Below, one piece after another: positions 31,999-44,063 of a stretch of 64,000 bases of DNA. Under the pieces are notes generated by a model. The model had not been told where the DNA came from. It was given only the letters and a program-made list of their open reading frames with translations, and made no database searches. A program made the translations under genes and the position numbers. This stretch comes from Liriodendron chinense. Lineage: Eukaryota; Streptophyta; Magnoliopsida; Magnoliales; Magnoliaceae. How positions within the stretch are numbered: position 1 is the stretch's first letter; each line of letters starts with the position of its first letter. The stretch spans positions 2,170,001-2,234,000 of the forward strand of contig PVNU02000424.1 in the NCBI GenBank assembly GCA_003013855.2, given 5' to 3'.

Positions 31999-32350
31999 GA
32001 GACCCCTCTCTGACAAGTTGGACGTGACCGTTTTAGATCCGTTGAGGCCATCATTTGGGGCTCTATATAGCCATGACTTGTGGTCTTTCATGGCATGCAT
32101 TCAACACCCTTCAAGAGCTAAGAGAGAGAGAAAGCTTTTACTTACATCCTCCTACCCTCTTTGCTCTTAACTCCCTTGAGTTCATCATTCAAACCTAGCC
32201 ATTAATGGCTTATCAATGAGTATTTAAAGCTCGGTTTGAAGTATGAACTCAAGACCTTCATTCATAGCTGACCTACCTTCGGAATATCTTTATGAGTGTT
32301 GTAAGCAAATATAGTTTAGCGAGAATTGAGGGGTCGCGCATCTTTCATGC

Positions 32351-32595
32351 GAGCAGTCAAGCTCGTGCTCGCGATAAAGGGTCGGATCTCCTGTGTGCGA
32401 GCAGTCAAGCTCGTGCTCGCGATAAAGGGTCGCATCTCCTGTGTGTGAGCAGCTCAGCTCGTGCTCGCGATAAAGGGTCGCATCTCCTGTGTGCGAGCAG
32501 CTCAGCTCGTGCTCGCGATAAAGGGTCGCATATCCTGTGTGTGAGCAGCTCAGCTCATGCTCGTCAGAAGGGGTCGCATATCCTGGTCGCATCTC
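32351..32595 (+). repeat. 48-bp tandem repeat, five copies
   Basis: Units start with GAGCAG at 32351, 32399, 32447, 32495 and 32543, exactly 48 bp apart. Each holds GCTCGTGCTCGCGATAAAGG followed by GTCGCATCTCCTGTG. Because 48 is a multiple of three, all frames can stay open and yield 16-residue repeats on both strands. This does not imply a protein. Confidence 0.9.
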
Positions 32596-34154
32596 CTGAA
32601 CGCGAGCATTCTTGACACGAGTAGCTCCCCACATCTGAGCAATCGTGAGTCTTTGCTTTTGGTTTGGACGGTCTTCGTATAATAGTTCCAGTAGCCCGTA
32701 TAGGCCGATTCTGGCTTACCTTCTTCAATGGTTCCGAATCTCAAGGGATTGCTATCAAGGAACGTAATTGACTGATGAGTTGTTGGATACAATCACTCCT
32801 TTATCTAAGGAAAAGAATCTTATCCCGCGAAATCAGCAGGATCTCGATATCTTACGTAACAGATTGGATCGCTTCAGATCTATATAAAGGGATGACTCCA
32901 TGAAGAGAAAGGTACACAATATTCAACCTCTAGCCCTTTTGCCTGTTTAATTTTCTTCTTGCTTTGCCTGACTTAAGCATCGAAGGGCTAACGGCTGGAC
33001 ACCAGCCACCCTTAGTTGCTTTCTATCTTCTTACAGATCGTCCGGAAGAAATCCTTGTTGGAGAGAAGGTGAACGACTGGAGGATCCTGTTACAAAATCT
33101 GACGTTAACAATGAAGGTCGTTTATAGCCATTGAATGCTTGAAGTTTGGCAGTTCCCTCATTACCATTGCATTGAATAGGTAAGAGGAACTTGACCAACG
33201 CTCTCCCAACTACCCAGCATCAACATAACCTCATCATTTGCATCGGTAGCTGATCTTGGGAGCACAAAGAGAAGCTGAAGCACGTGGAGCTGAAGCTACT
33301 CATCAAAGGCATCGAATCGGGGCTCAATCGTCTAGGTATGTCTAGTATTTGAGAGTCCATTTATTGAATCATTATTCCCTGGATTAGAAAACTCCGGCGG
33401 GAGTGTACGTGACCGTCCTTGGATTAGGATTGGTGAGAGTTTGAGATCCAAACTCGTCAAGTCCCTGGATTGGGCCATCGGCGGATGGTAAACGCGGTCC
33501 TAAATCAAAGGATGTCAAGGTTGATGGTTAACTTGATTTAAAACCAAGACTATAGTGAAATCTGGTGGTCTCATAGGTTGAGATCGTGAACCGGGAGTGG
33601 AGTAGGAAAACCGAACCACTATAAATCATTGTGCATTGTGAGTTTGAATGATTGCTATGTGTTGAATAGCTTAGTCAATCATAAATGTTAACTGTTTGAT
33701 GAAATGCTTATGATAATCCTTGCTTATAAATTCAACATATAATTGCCTTGAATGTTATTGTGATAATCTTGGTTACTAAGATTAACTTGATTAGTTTTAA
33801 TTGTAATTGAAAATTCAAAAAAGTCCTAATCACCCCATTTAGGATATTAGGCATATCTCTGAGTATCTCTTCAAGCGGTAAAACCGTAATTTCAGTTTTG
33901 GCCTCATGCCATAAAATGAGCTGGAAAAATGGATGCACGGCAGCTGATAAATATGCATATATCACGATGGGCCCTGCAGTCCGGAACCACCGAAGCCGCG
34001 TCCAGCTTAAGGTGGTAACGATACCACGGGAGCGTCCCTCTCACAAACGGCCATGACGAGTAATGATTTCTTTTTGTTCAACAACAGACGCAATGGATTT
34101 TGGACGTTAGGGTATTCCGTCATTTCAAGTGAAGCGACTATAGATGTTGGCAGC

Positions 34155-34620
34155 AGATTAGGTGCCGCCCTTGCTGTGGGGTACTACCTTTATGTATGTA
34201 TTCTAAATCCATGCCATCATCTGTTTTTCCGGATCATTTTTTATGGCATGAGCCCAAAAGTTATAAAACTCAGGTGTACCATACCATAAGTAACCAGAGG
34301 TGATTAAACGTCCAACAACTAAAATCTTTCTAGGGCCCATCGTAATATTTCCTTAGTGTTTATTTTCCATCCAAACTGTTGATAAGGTCAATAAACCTAG
34401 ATGAAGGGAAGAAAGAAATATCAGATTGATCCAATACTTTTTTGGCCCATTAATGGACAATCACCACTGTTTCCTACGTTATGGTCCACCTGAGAAATGG
34501 ATCTGCTTCATTTTTAGGTTCATGCACTAAAATAATCTGCAAAACGGATGGATGGCGTTGATATAGAATGCATACATCAAGGTGGGCCCCACGGTAAGGG
34601 CCGCACCATCTTGGGTGAGG
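34155..34620. repeat. GGGCCCACCGTGATG-family MITE copy
   Basis: Starts near GTGGGGTACTACCTTTATG and ends with the inverted ATACATCAAGGTGGGCCCCAC (34579-34600). The body has the family landmarks ATGAGCCCAAAAG, GATGAAGGGAAG and GCACTAAAATAATC. Confidence 0.5.
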
Positions 34621-34687
34621 CCCAGGTCGGACCTAATCCGCTCCTATAGGTGTTGGGCCAGCGACTATGTTGTGTGAGAGCGCGGTT

Positions 34688-35145
34688 TCGGTGGATCCCC
34701 AACCGTTAGGCCACTGTGATGTATGTACCTTACTAAATCTCATTTCACGGCATTATCCCAAAAATGAAGTTGATTCAAATCTTAAGTGGACCATTCCACA
34801 TGAAATAGTAGTGATTGAATCCCACCATTAAAAACTTCATGGGGCCACTGGAATGTTTATTTTCCATCAAACGGGTTGAAAAGGTCACAAAGATTTGGAT
34901 GAAGATACCAAACAAATATAAGCTTGACCCAAAACTTTTTTGACCCACGGGAAGCTTTTAATGGTTGAGTACCATTGTTTACTGGTCCACCTGAGATTTG
35001 GATCTACTTCATTTTTTTTATTCATGCTCTAAAATGAGTTTTCAAAATGAATGGACGGCATGGATGTAATATACACATATCACACGGTGAACGGCACGGT
35101 AAGGGATCCACCCACCTAGGTGGATCCGGGGGTCCAACGAAGCCG
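34688..35145. mobile_element. Long-TIR MITE, first copy of the triplication
   Basis: The left end (GGTGGATCCCC, GTGATGTATGTACCTTAC) and the right end (ATATACACATATCACAC, GGGATCCACCCACC) are inverted repeats of roughly 80-90 bp with mismatches. Equivalent copies lie at 36077-36550 and 37511-37985. Confidence 0.6.
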
Positions 35146-35470
35146 CGCCCGTTGTGTGATAAATGAGTCAGCAATCCACAAATCTTAAGTCACGAGAATA
35201 TTCTGAAAATCCAAATCAACAATCCTAACCGTCAAATTGATTCTACAGTTAAGATTAAAAGGTTTTGCAGTAATTGGAAGGTTTATGGCCGTGAAATGAA
35301 GGTGGGCTTGTGATCTGTGTGGAGACGTGAGACATGAGTTTTATCTCCTAAGAGTCTAGATTAGGATTGCGTTGCTTTAAATACCTTTTAGTACATTAAG
35401 ACAAGAAACGAATCTTAATTTGTATATTCAGTCAAAAGCTCTCATTTAACATATGTATGGAGAATACATG

Positions 35471-35496
35471 AAAAAAAAAAAAAAAAAAAAAAAAAA
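35471..35496 (+). repeat. A tract in the first 1.4-kb unit
   Basis: A run of 26 A in unit 1. It is shorter in unit 2 (about 36891-36899) and 18 bases in unit 3 (38323-38340), showing independent length change after duplication. Confidence 0.85.
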
Positions 35497-35586
35497 GTGG
35501 CATTAATGCATTGAACCTTGTGGGGATTATCAACCTTGTTCATTAGCTTAGCATCCCTTCAAACACCCCCTTCCAACTTGGTTTAG

Positions 35587-35796
35587 GGCCACTTGGATGG
35601 GAGTAAATCAAGGTAACATGGGTTCAATTGAGAGTGCACCCAGGTCTATAGCTCAAGTGGCAGACTGAGTGAAGATAGCCTCGTCTCAACACTAAGGTCA
35701 TGGTATCGATTTCCATAGTGGGGGTGGCTAACATTGGGATTGACTAATTGGGGTGGGTGGGTGAACTAACAATGGGGTGTGTGAACTTAACCCAGG

Positions 35797-35845
<49 letters not shown>

Positions 35846-36033
35846 TAAATGCACACAAATGAAATGAAATGGAAGTAAATATGTATGTAAATGAAAAATG
35901 GAAGTAAATGGGGTGAAAGGGTAAACAAAGGTGTCATTGTGTATATGTCCACTGTACACTTGCTTGTATAGCGGACATTTACCTCCAATTGCATTTTCCA
36001 TTTACCTCCATTTACAAGCTCCAAACGACCCTT
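35587..36033. mobile_element. Second MITE of the unit, carrying SINE and GA tract
   Basis: The left end GGGCCACTTGGATGGGAGTA and the reverse complement of the right end (GGGTCGTTTGGAGCTTGTAA) are inverted repeats extending about 30 bp. A tRNA-like segment (35649-35714) and a GA tract (35800-35842) lie between. Equivalent copies are near 36988-37467 and 38428-38888. Confidence 0.55.
35641..35715 (+). repeat. tRNA-derived SINE head in each 1.4-kb unit
   Basis: TAGCTCAAGTGG (35649-35660) fits Pol III box A, and GGTATCGATTTCC (35702-35714) fits box B. The same pair recurs at 37052/37105 and 38492/38545. The sequence is too degenerate for a tRNA gene. Confidence 0.5.
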
Positions 36034-37197
36034 TAAGCCGTTCATCTTTCATGTCTACCTCAACTCCACAATGATGTCGGTGGATCCCCAACTGTGGGGT
36101 CACTGTGATGTATGTACCTTACATCCACACCGTCCATGCATTTTTAAATGTCATTTTAGGGCATTATCCAAAAAATGAAGTTGACTCAAATCTTAGGTGG
36201 ACCATTCCACATGAAATAGTAGTGATTGAATCCCACCATTAAAAACTTCATGGGGGCCACTGGAATGTTTATTTTCCATCAAATCTGTTGAAAAGGTCAC
36301 AAAGATCTGGATGAAGATACCAAACAAATATCAGCTTGACCCAAAACTTTTTGACCCACAGGAAGCTTTTAATGGTTAAGTACCATTGTTTGCTGTATTC
36401 TGGTCCACCTAAGATTTAGGATCTACTTCATTTTTTGAATCATGCTCTAAAATGAGTTTTCAAAATGAACAGACGACGTGGATGTAATATACACATATCA
36501 CACAGTGGACAGCACAGTAAGGGATCCACCCACCTAGGTGGATTCGGGGATCCAACGAAGCCGCGCTCATTGTGTAACAAGTGAGTCGGTAATCCACGAA
36601 ACTGAGGTCACGAGAATATTATGAAAATCCATATCAACAATCCTAACCATCAAATTGATTCTACAGTTAAGATTAGAAGGTTTTGCAATAATTGGAAGGT
36701 TTATGGCCTTGAAATGAAGGTGGGCCTGTGAATCTGTGTGGAGACGTGAGACATGAGTTTTATCTCTTAAGAGTCTAGATTAGGATTACCTTACTTTAAA
36801 TGCCTTTTAGTACATTAAGACAAGAAATGGATCTTAATTTATATATTCAATCACAAGCTCTCATTTAACATATGTATGGAGAAGACATGAAAAAAAAAAG
36901 TGGCATTAAAGCATTGGACCTCGTGGGGATAATCAACCTCATTCATTAGCTTAGCATCCCTTCAAACACCCCCCTCCAACTTGGTTTAGGGCTGCTTGGA
37001 TGGGAGTAAATCAAGGTAACACGGGTGCAATTGAGAGTACACCTAAGTCCATAGCTCAAGTGGCAGACTGAGTGAAGATAGCCTCATCTCAACACTAATG
37101 TCATGGTATTGATTTCCATAGTGGGGGTGGCTAACGTTGTGATGTGACTAATAGGGGTGGGTGGGTGAACTAACAATGGGGTGTGTGAACTTAACCC

Positions 37198-37198
<1 letters not shown>

Positions 37199-37260
<62 letters not shown>
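37199..37260 (+). repeat. GA microsatellite of unit 2
   Basis: About 31 AG repeats. The equivalents have about 21 repeats in unit 1 (35800-35842) and 25 in unit 3 (38640-38689). Confidence 0.92.
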
Positions 37261-37262
<2 letters not shown>

Positions 37263-38637
37263 TACATGCACACAAATGAAATGAAATGGAAGTAAATATT
37301 AATGTAAATGAAAAATGGAAGTAAATGGGGTGACATGCCTTTTTGAGTGGCACCTGTAAACAAAGGTGTCATTGTGTATATGTCTACTGTACACTTGCTT
37401 GTATAGTAGACATTTACCTCCAATTGCATTTTCCATTTACCTCCATTTACAAGCTCCAAACGACCCTTTAAGCCGTTCATCTTTCATCTTTACCTCAACT
37501 CCACAATGTGTCGGTGAATCCCCAATAGTGGGGCCACTATGATGTATGTACCTTACATCTACACCGTCCATGCATTTTTAAATCTCATTTTAGGGCATTA
37601 TCCCAAAAATGAAGTTGATTCAAATCTTAGGTGGACCGTACCACATGAAATAGTAGTGATTGAATCCCACCATTAAAAACTTCATGGGGGCCACTGGAAT
37701 GTTTATTTTCCATCAAACCTGTTGAAAATGTCACAAAGATCTGGATGAAGATACCAAACAAATATCAGCTTGACCCAAAACTTTTCTTATCCACGAGAAG
37801 CTTTTAATGGTTGAGTACCATTGTTTATTGTATTCTGATCCACCTAAGATTTGGATCTACTTCATTTTTTGAATCATGCTCTAAAATGAGTTTTCAAAAT
37901 GAATGTACAGCGTGGATTTAATATACACATATCACACAATGGACGACACAGTAAGGGATCCACCCACCTAGGTGGATCCGGGGATCCAACGAAGCCGCGC
38001 CCATTGTGTGACAAGTGAGTCAGTAATCCACGAATCTGAGGGCACGATAATTTTTCGAAAATCCAAATCAGCAATCCTAACCGTCAAATTGATTCTACAG
38101 TTAAGATTAGAATGTTTTGCGGTAATCGGAAGGTTTATGGCCGTGAAGTGAAGGTGGGCCTGTGATCTGTGTGGAGACGTGAGACATGAGTTTTATCTCC
38201 TAAGAGTCTAGATTAGGATTGCCTTGCTTTAAATACCTTTTAGTACATTAATACAAGAAACGGATCTTAATTTGTATATTCAGTTAAAAGCTCTCATTTA
38301 ACATATGTATGGAGAAGACATGAAAAAAAAAAAAAAAAAAGTGGCATTAAAGCATTGGAACTCGTAGGGATAATCAACCTCGTTCATTAGCTTAGCATCT
38401 CTTCAAACACCCCCTTCCAACTTGGTTTAGGGCCACTTGGATGGGAGTAAATCAAGGTAACACAAGTGCAATTGAGAGTACACCTAGGTCCATAGCTCGA
38501 GTGGCAAACTGAGTGAAGATAGCCTCGCCTCAACACTAAGGTCATGGTATCGATTTCCATAGTGGGGGTGGCTAACATTGTGATGTGACTAATAGGGGTG
38601 GGTGGGTGAACTAACAATGGAGTGTGTGATCTTAACC

Positions 38638-38639
<2 letters not shown>

Positions 38640-38689
<50 letters not shown>
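38640..38689 (+). repeat. GA microsatellite of unit 3
   Basis: About 25 GA repeats at the same position in the unit as the tracts of units 1 and 2. The leucine/serine-rich minus-strand frames across these tracts are artefacts. Confidence 0.92.
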
Positions 38690-38691
<2 letters not shown>

Positions 38692-38930
38692 AATGCACAC
38701 AAATGAAATGGAAGTAAATACGCATGTAAATGAAAAATGGAAGTAAATGGGGTAAAATGCCTTTTTGAGTCGCACCTGTAAACAAAGGTGTCATTGTGTA
38801 TATGTCCACTGTACACTTGCTTGTATAGCGGACATTTACCTCCAATTGTATTTTCCATTTACCTCCATTAACAAGCTCCAAACGACCTTTTAAGCTGTTC
38901 ATCTTTCATCTCTACCTCAACTCCACATTG

Positions 38931-40006
38931 GATCAATAGCTATTGTCAATTTGATTAACAACTTATTAGGTTGCTTTGGTGCTGATATTAGGGCTTGTTT
39001 GCTTTACTAATTATCAAAATAATGTAATTTTTCAATGATTACCGACTATGTGCCATCATGGTAAGGTCCTATTTGGATGGATAGAAATGGGTGTAATGTG
39101 TTGAATAACCCTCATGATTATGTCATTGGAGGCATTTCGTCGGATTTTTATGAGGAAATCTGATTACATTACATTCCCGAAATGGGCGCATTATAGGAAC
39201 TATATTCTTGTTACGTGAATAAAATCGATGATTGGATATGCAAAACCACATCTACATGAAACATCTAATTTTTCAGAACTATACCTTGGATCACCGTTGT
39301 AGGTGGGTGGGACCCCTGACTGTCGTGCGTTACTATGATGTATGTGACACCATCCAACCATCCATCTGCATTAAAATCTTCTTGTGGGCCACAAAAACTT
39401 TGGATCAAGATGATATTTGTGTAGCATCTTCATCCAGGCATTTGTGACCTTATCAACAGGTTTGATGGCAAATGTACACTCCAATGTAATCCATCAACAC
39501 CAGGTATAGTCTATGTTGGGTGTCTGATGTACAATCCATTCACACCATCTGTGTGTCATAGGTGGCCCACGCTACATCAAATTAACATCCAAGTGGATAT
39601 AGACACAAACATGATCGCGAGTCCCATATACTAGTCCTATAAAACAAGCAGATTGACCTAGGTGTGCAGGACTAGACAAATAACATACCATCCATCGTCC
39701 ATCATCATTCGCAAGCTATCCATACCCATCAACAATCCTTCAGCATTCTCAACTAATCTGTAGATCAAGTTTAGATTAAAGTCCAAAATCATATCATCTA
39801 AACAGTCCAAAAATATTTAAGCAAGGCACCTTGTTGTTCACTGATAGTCATAAATAAAAAACCATGATCCATATACCAAAAAACTAGAATACCTACCCAC
39901 CCTGTTACTACCTCCATTGGAAGAACACCAACTTGAACGCAAAGGCCATTATGACAGCTGTTATGAAGAGGCAAAAGACAGCTTCAATGTCTCCAACGAT
40001 ATCATT
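38931..40006. other. Intergenic DNA with a MITE fragment
   Basis: A partial copy of the GGGACCC...ATGATGTATGTGACACC family sits at about 39300-39600 (with CATCCAGGCATTTGTGACC and CAGGTTTGATGGCAAATG landmarks). No coding region is recognised. Confidence 0.4.
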
Positions 40007-40363
40007 TCACCCTACAGGATTTGGAATCTGCGTATCCAAATTAGAGGAAGGGGTCGAAGTTGGAGGGAGTGAAAGAGCAGTTACTTGACTCTGCATGTCA
40101 AGTTTAATAAGTATTGGGGCCGATGTCGGAGGCAATGGAAGAAATGGCACAATTCCATCTGGGGCTGTCTCCTTAGGGGTGCGCACTCCTTGGTCTATAG
40201 AAGTAGCTTCCAAGAACTCATTCTAAGCCTTCACAACATCCTTCAATTTCACGTATGATTGGTGCCGGCTGTTTCTATAGTGATGGACTTGCTGCTCGCA
40301 TTGCTCCCATGATTGGTAGATGCCCGGAACCCGGCCACGGAATACAACATAATATTTTCCCAT
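40007..40363 (-). pseudogene. Viroplasmin-like / RNase H1 N-terminal domain ORF with one stop
   Basis: From the ATG at 40363 the minus strand encodes MGKYYVVFRGRVPGIYQSW, then EQCEQQVHHY and SYVKLKDVVKA, the compact domain found at the N terminus of RNase HI and in many plant proteins of transposon neighbourhoods. The domain binds RNA/DNA hybrids in RNase H1. A TAG (40223-40225) follows KA, where relatives have an aromatic residue before NEFL. Beyond it the same frame stays open to 40007 as a proline-rich tail. Only about 118 codons in all, so it is either a relic or a partial gene whose other exons I did not find. Confidence 0.55.
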
Positions 40364-40574
40364 CGCCAACCTATACATGATGAAAACAATGCAAATAATT
40401 AATAAGTTTTTATCTTGTAATATGTAAGTGACATATGCAGATTGTGCACAAGTAAAATTTGAAGTTGAACTTTGATTAGTATAGCAAGGATCATACTAGA
40501 TGTTGGGGGACTATCAACATTGACTATGCATGACTAAAATATGAAGCACTAATACAAACAGTTACATTCACTAG

Positions 40575-40677
<103 letters not shown>

Positions 40678-40979
40678 TTAATAAGAAGTTAAATTATTGA
40701 TTAGTGATTGATCCAATGTAGACAACCATAAGTAAAAAAATAATTACAAACCACTGTTTCTATCCATACCCTTCAGTATGTGTGGACCGAGACTGTTTTA
40801 ATTCGAAAACCACCCTTCCTAGATATGATAACCTGTTTTAACATTACAATTTCCTTTGTGGAAAATGATGAAACACAAAACACATACCACAATTTAAAAA
40901 AATAAAAGTCCAAAAAATCAGTAACCAAGTTTTATTGTTTGCAACGCCAAATCTAGTAATAGCTAAAACCATAAACTTC

Positions 40980-42650
40980 ATCAACATTAAACCTTTTCTG
41001 AATTCAATCTGGCCTTTTATTAATGGGTAAACTTAGAAATAGTTCAGCTTCATGCTTCCTCTAAGATAAATGTTCAGAAGCAATGTCATATACATTACCA
41101 CTTAGGCCATCCAATTCTTCTAAAGCGGATATGACATGAGCCATTCAGGTTAATCCCTTCACAACTAATTGTGCCTAGGTAAGATTATTGATAGAATTAG
41201 CCATCTTCTCCACGCCCCCGTTTAAAATTTCAGTTGGCTTCTCCACCCTTTATTATGCTTTGGTTGTTGTCTGGGTTACTTCAGAATTGCTTGGGGTCAG
41301 ATTCAGACTCAGTGAATTAAACGACCAGCGTCATTCAAATTCATTTTCAGAAATATCTTTCGAGGACAACCATACCATGTCATCAAACTGCTGGCTTAGC
41401 CCTTGACTATTGTCATCATTTTCTATAGTTCTTCGCTTGCCTCTTGACTACTATCATCATTGTCTACAGTTCTTTGCTTGCCTTTGCATCTTGACACAGT
41501 GTAACTAGACTTGGTTGTTCAATCGGATGCAGATTAAATTCCGAATAAAGTCATAAGATCATCGAATCTACCGATTTGGTTCCCCTAGAGTGTGGCTGCA
41601 TATTTGTGATACTAATAAGATGAAAGAAATTGTTACATATTGAAAAGTCTGGAAAGGTTGATGATAAGTTATGGTAGACATTAAAAGAAATTTTTATCTT
41701 GACATATTCTTCCCACACCTCGTTTGAGGTGACAACAACTTCTCTCTTTTTGGATCCCATTCAAAATAAATGCCGCCAGCATATCTTTCACTTCATTATA
41801 CCACTTTTTTAAGGTACACTTCTTGTTTTAACATTTATCAAGGGTCAACTCCTAACCTCAAAACTCTATTAAGTTCCATGCATATTAGATTGTATGAGTT
41901 GTTTCAGAAACTGTTGTTGGACTTACGTCCTAAGCTAACACACTCTAGCAGACCATCGATTCAGATGTTGTCCATATTGACAATACACTCCATATGCTTG
42001 TCTGCGGTTAGTGAGTTTTCTGCAAGTGATTTATGGTCACGCTTGAATGGTGACTGTCTTGGCACTGGTACAACGGAGTAGTCAATATGTCGTTCGGGGC
42101 CAATTCGAGATCTATCATTTGTGAACTCATTATCCTACTGATACTTGATATGATTCCTACAACAATGTTAAGGATAAAAATACAATGTTATTATGGCACA
42201 ATCTTCTATAAATTATAGAAATTCAGATGTTCATGTTATTACTGAAACAATCCATGAGTTAGTCAATGAAGCTAAACCATGAAAAGGACAGCGTATCATC
42301 ATGTATGTATCATAAAAAAATAATTCTAAAAAAAATTAAACATTTACATTGTAAACCCAATGATGAAACCATAAAAAATTAAACTGTCTCTTATATTGTT
42401 AGGATGGGCATCATTCTGCAACCTCATGGCAATCTCATCCCGCTTCCACTACCATGCAATCTTTTCGGCCCGTGACATATTGAGTATAACATTGGAGTCA
42501 TATTCATTATTTTCATCAATGGGTGACTCATTGTCGTCACCTTGACTTTCATCCACCCCCCATTCTGAATTATCATCAATCCAGTATGAAGTTGTGCAAA
42601 ATACAACATGTGATGACCTGTGTGTGTCAATCCTATACTACGGTGCGATT
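40980..42650 (-). pseudogene. Remains of a Myb/SANT-like (Harbinger-associated) gene
   Basis: On the minus strand 41760-41690 reads KREVVVTSNEVWEEYVK, the start of a second Myb/SANT-like domain block. Downstream, in shifted frames, SVDSMIL, EKPTEILNGGVEKM, ALEELDGLSGNVYDIASEHL and LFLSLPINKRPD follow in the order of the conserved C-terminal region of these proteins. An acidic stretch with MSRAEKIAWQWKRDEI is upstream (42460-42630). Such proteins are the DNA-binding partner of PIF/Harbinger transposases. Stops and shifts make it nonfunctional. Terminal repeats of a parent element were not identified. Confidence 0.42.
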
Positions 42651-42699
42651 TTTAATATTGGGAACCAAGCTTTTCTGATACCAAAGCAACTCTTAATAA

Positions 42700-44051
42700 T
42701 GTTACGGAGCTGAGAATGTCGATAATTGAATAACTCCTTCAGGTTGGAGGGGTTTCTTCCTGTACGATAGTCTTGAAGATGATATTGAAACTAGGATAAG
42801 GAGCAATGAATCTAAAAGTGTGCACATATCCAGCATCTACAACATAGTACTTACCTACATTTTTATTATCTTTTGTAAATTTGAGGCGGTGCTTGCTCTT
42901 TTCTATATAAGGAGATATTTTCTACACTTTAAAGGAATCCAAGGACATAGGGAGATTGAATATCAAAGGTGGGGAGGGTTAGGCTCTTCTACTTATAGTT
43001 TTTCCTTCTTTCTAGTTCTAATTTTTCTAGTTTTCTTTTATTTTCTTAATTATGTCTAGCTAATCGCTTAGTTAAGGCCAAAAGGTGATACTTATAGTTT
43101 ATTGATAATGTTTTAGTTCTCTTTTATTTGAATTTTGAGATTCATGATGAACAATTAATTAATTAGTTTGAATAAAGTTGGTAATCTTAGAGAATTCTAA
43201 AGATCTCTTATGATCATTGATACATGGCATACTTATTAATTTCTGAGATTAATTAGATTCATTTATAGGGCTTTGATTGTGGAAACCCTAAATTCATTGT
43301 GATTTTTAGATACGGTGAATGCTTTGAATTCTCCATAATTCGGAATATGAGATTTTTTAATCTAATTGATGGAAGTTCATATCTATTTTGTTTGAATTTA
43401 ATTTAGAGATAATTATTTATTGATATTAGTTTGATTGAAGTTCCAGTTTTGGTTCTACTTTGATCTAGTGACAAGATGCTTAGGAAGACCAAAGCTATGA
43501 TCTTACATATTTTGTAAGAGACTTATCTGTATAATTCATAGATTTGGATTTCCTACAATCAGTAACTTGGTTCTTAATAAGGGAACTGGATCAATGGATA
43601 TTCTATCTATGTTAGAATTATGAATTAACCACTTTATCATCTAACAGGATAGAGATAGGACTTCGATTCTAGTTGAGTTATCGAATCAAATTGAGTGAAT
43701 TAGACATTATGAATAACTAGAAGTGGATCATTGGTGCTTTGGTATTTAATTTTGTTAATTTTCCTTTTCAATTGAATTTATCTATCCTCAATCCAATTTC
43801 AATTAGTTTAGTTAGTTTAGTCTTAAATCTATATAGCCTTTCAGTGTTTGAACCTATATTCCTCCCCATGAATTGACCTCGGTCTCACCGAGTTATTACT
43901 ACATCGCGACCCCGTTATCCAAGTTTTACATTAAGACAATGTCCATAACATGTTGATTTATTGTATTGATCATAATAGTTCGTTGTATAACTTTGGAGTA
44001 CAGAAATGAACTTTTGATACCAATTCAGTTGCGATTTTGGAATTACGGTCC
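42700..44051. other. AT-rich DNA, possible old LTR remnant
   Basis: No gene seen. Around 43860-43920 the string CATGAATTGACCTCGGTCTC followed by ACCGAGTTATTACTACATCG resembles the end of LTRs of large plant gypsy elements, from memory. No paired terminus or duplication was found. Confidence 0.3.
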
Positions 44052-44063
44052 TTTTGGTATTAA

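Larger units (their letters stand above)
31089..33850 (+). mobile_element. Sirevirus-like LTR block with two minisatellites
   Basis: It starts TGTTGGTCGCGTC and toward its end has GGGAGTGGAGTAGG, CGAACCACTATAAATC and GTCCTAATCACCCC, as in the minus-strand reading of the solo LTR at 5504-7461. It has no gag or pol. I could not find a matching target duplication, so the exact borders and solo-LTR status are uncertain. Confidence 0.5.
30850..33985. repeat. GGGCCCACCGTGATG-family MITE, split by an LTR-like insertion
   Basis: The left half starts GGGGCCCACCGTGATGCATG (30851) and runs to about 31060. The right half, from about 33897 (GGCCTCATGCCATAAAATGAGC) to the inverted terminus ATATATCACGATGGGCCC (33957-33974), completes the family consensus. 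The intervening 2.8 kb is the LTR-like block below. Confidence 0.55.
34688..38930. repeat. Tandem triplication of a 1.4-kb block
   Basis: Copies are 34688-36076, 36077-37510 and 37511-38930. Each begins TCGGTGGATCCCC (or TCGGTGAATCCCC) and ends CCTCAACTCCACA, with the same order of parts: a long-armed MITE, spacer, A tract, then a second MITE holding a SINE head and a GA tract. The copies are highly similar across the whole length and differ mainly in GA and A tract lengths and small indels, so the array is recent relative to the other repeats. Confidence 0.9.

Noticed and set aside
32290..32634. Protein-like 16-residue repeats on both strands; also considered as a CRISPR-like array
   Set aside because: Units are contiguous with no unique spacers, and a plant nuclear LTR context excludes CRISPR. 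The open frames follow from the 48-bp period.
35649..35714. tRNA gene
   Set aside because: Box A- and box B-like words are present, but no acceptor stem, anticodon arm or CCA-adjacent pairing. It repeats three times inside MITE copies, as a SINE head would.
43000..44000. Gene on the plus strand near 42820-43059
   Set aside because: The short frame has hydrophobic residues only from T-rich DNA, with no start context, domain or splice partners.
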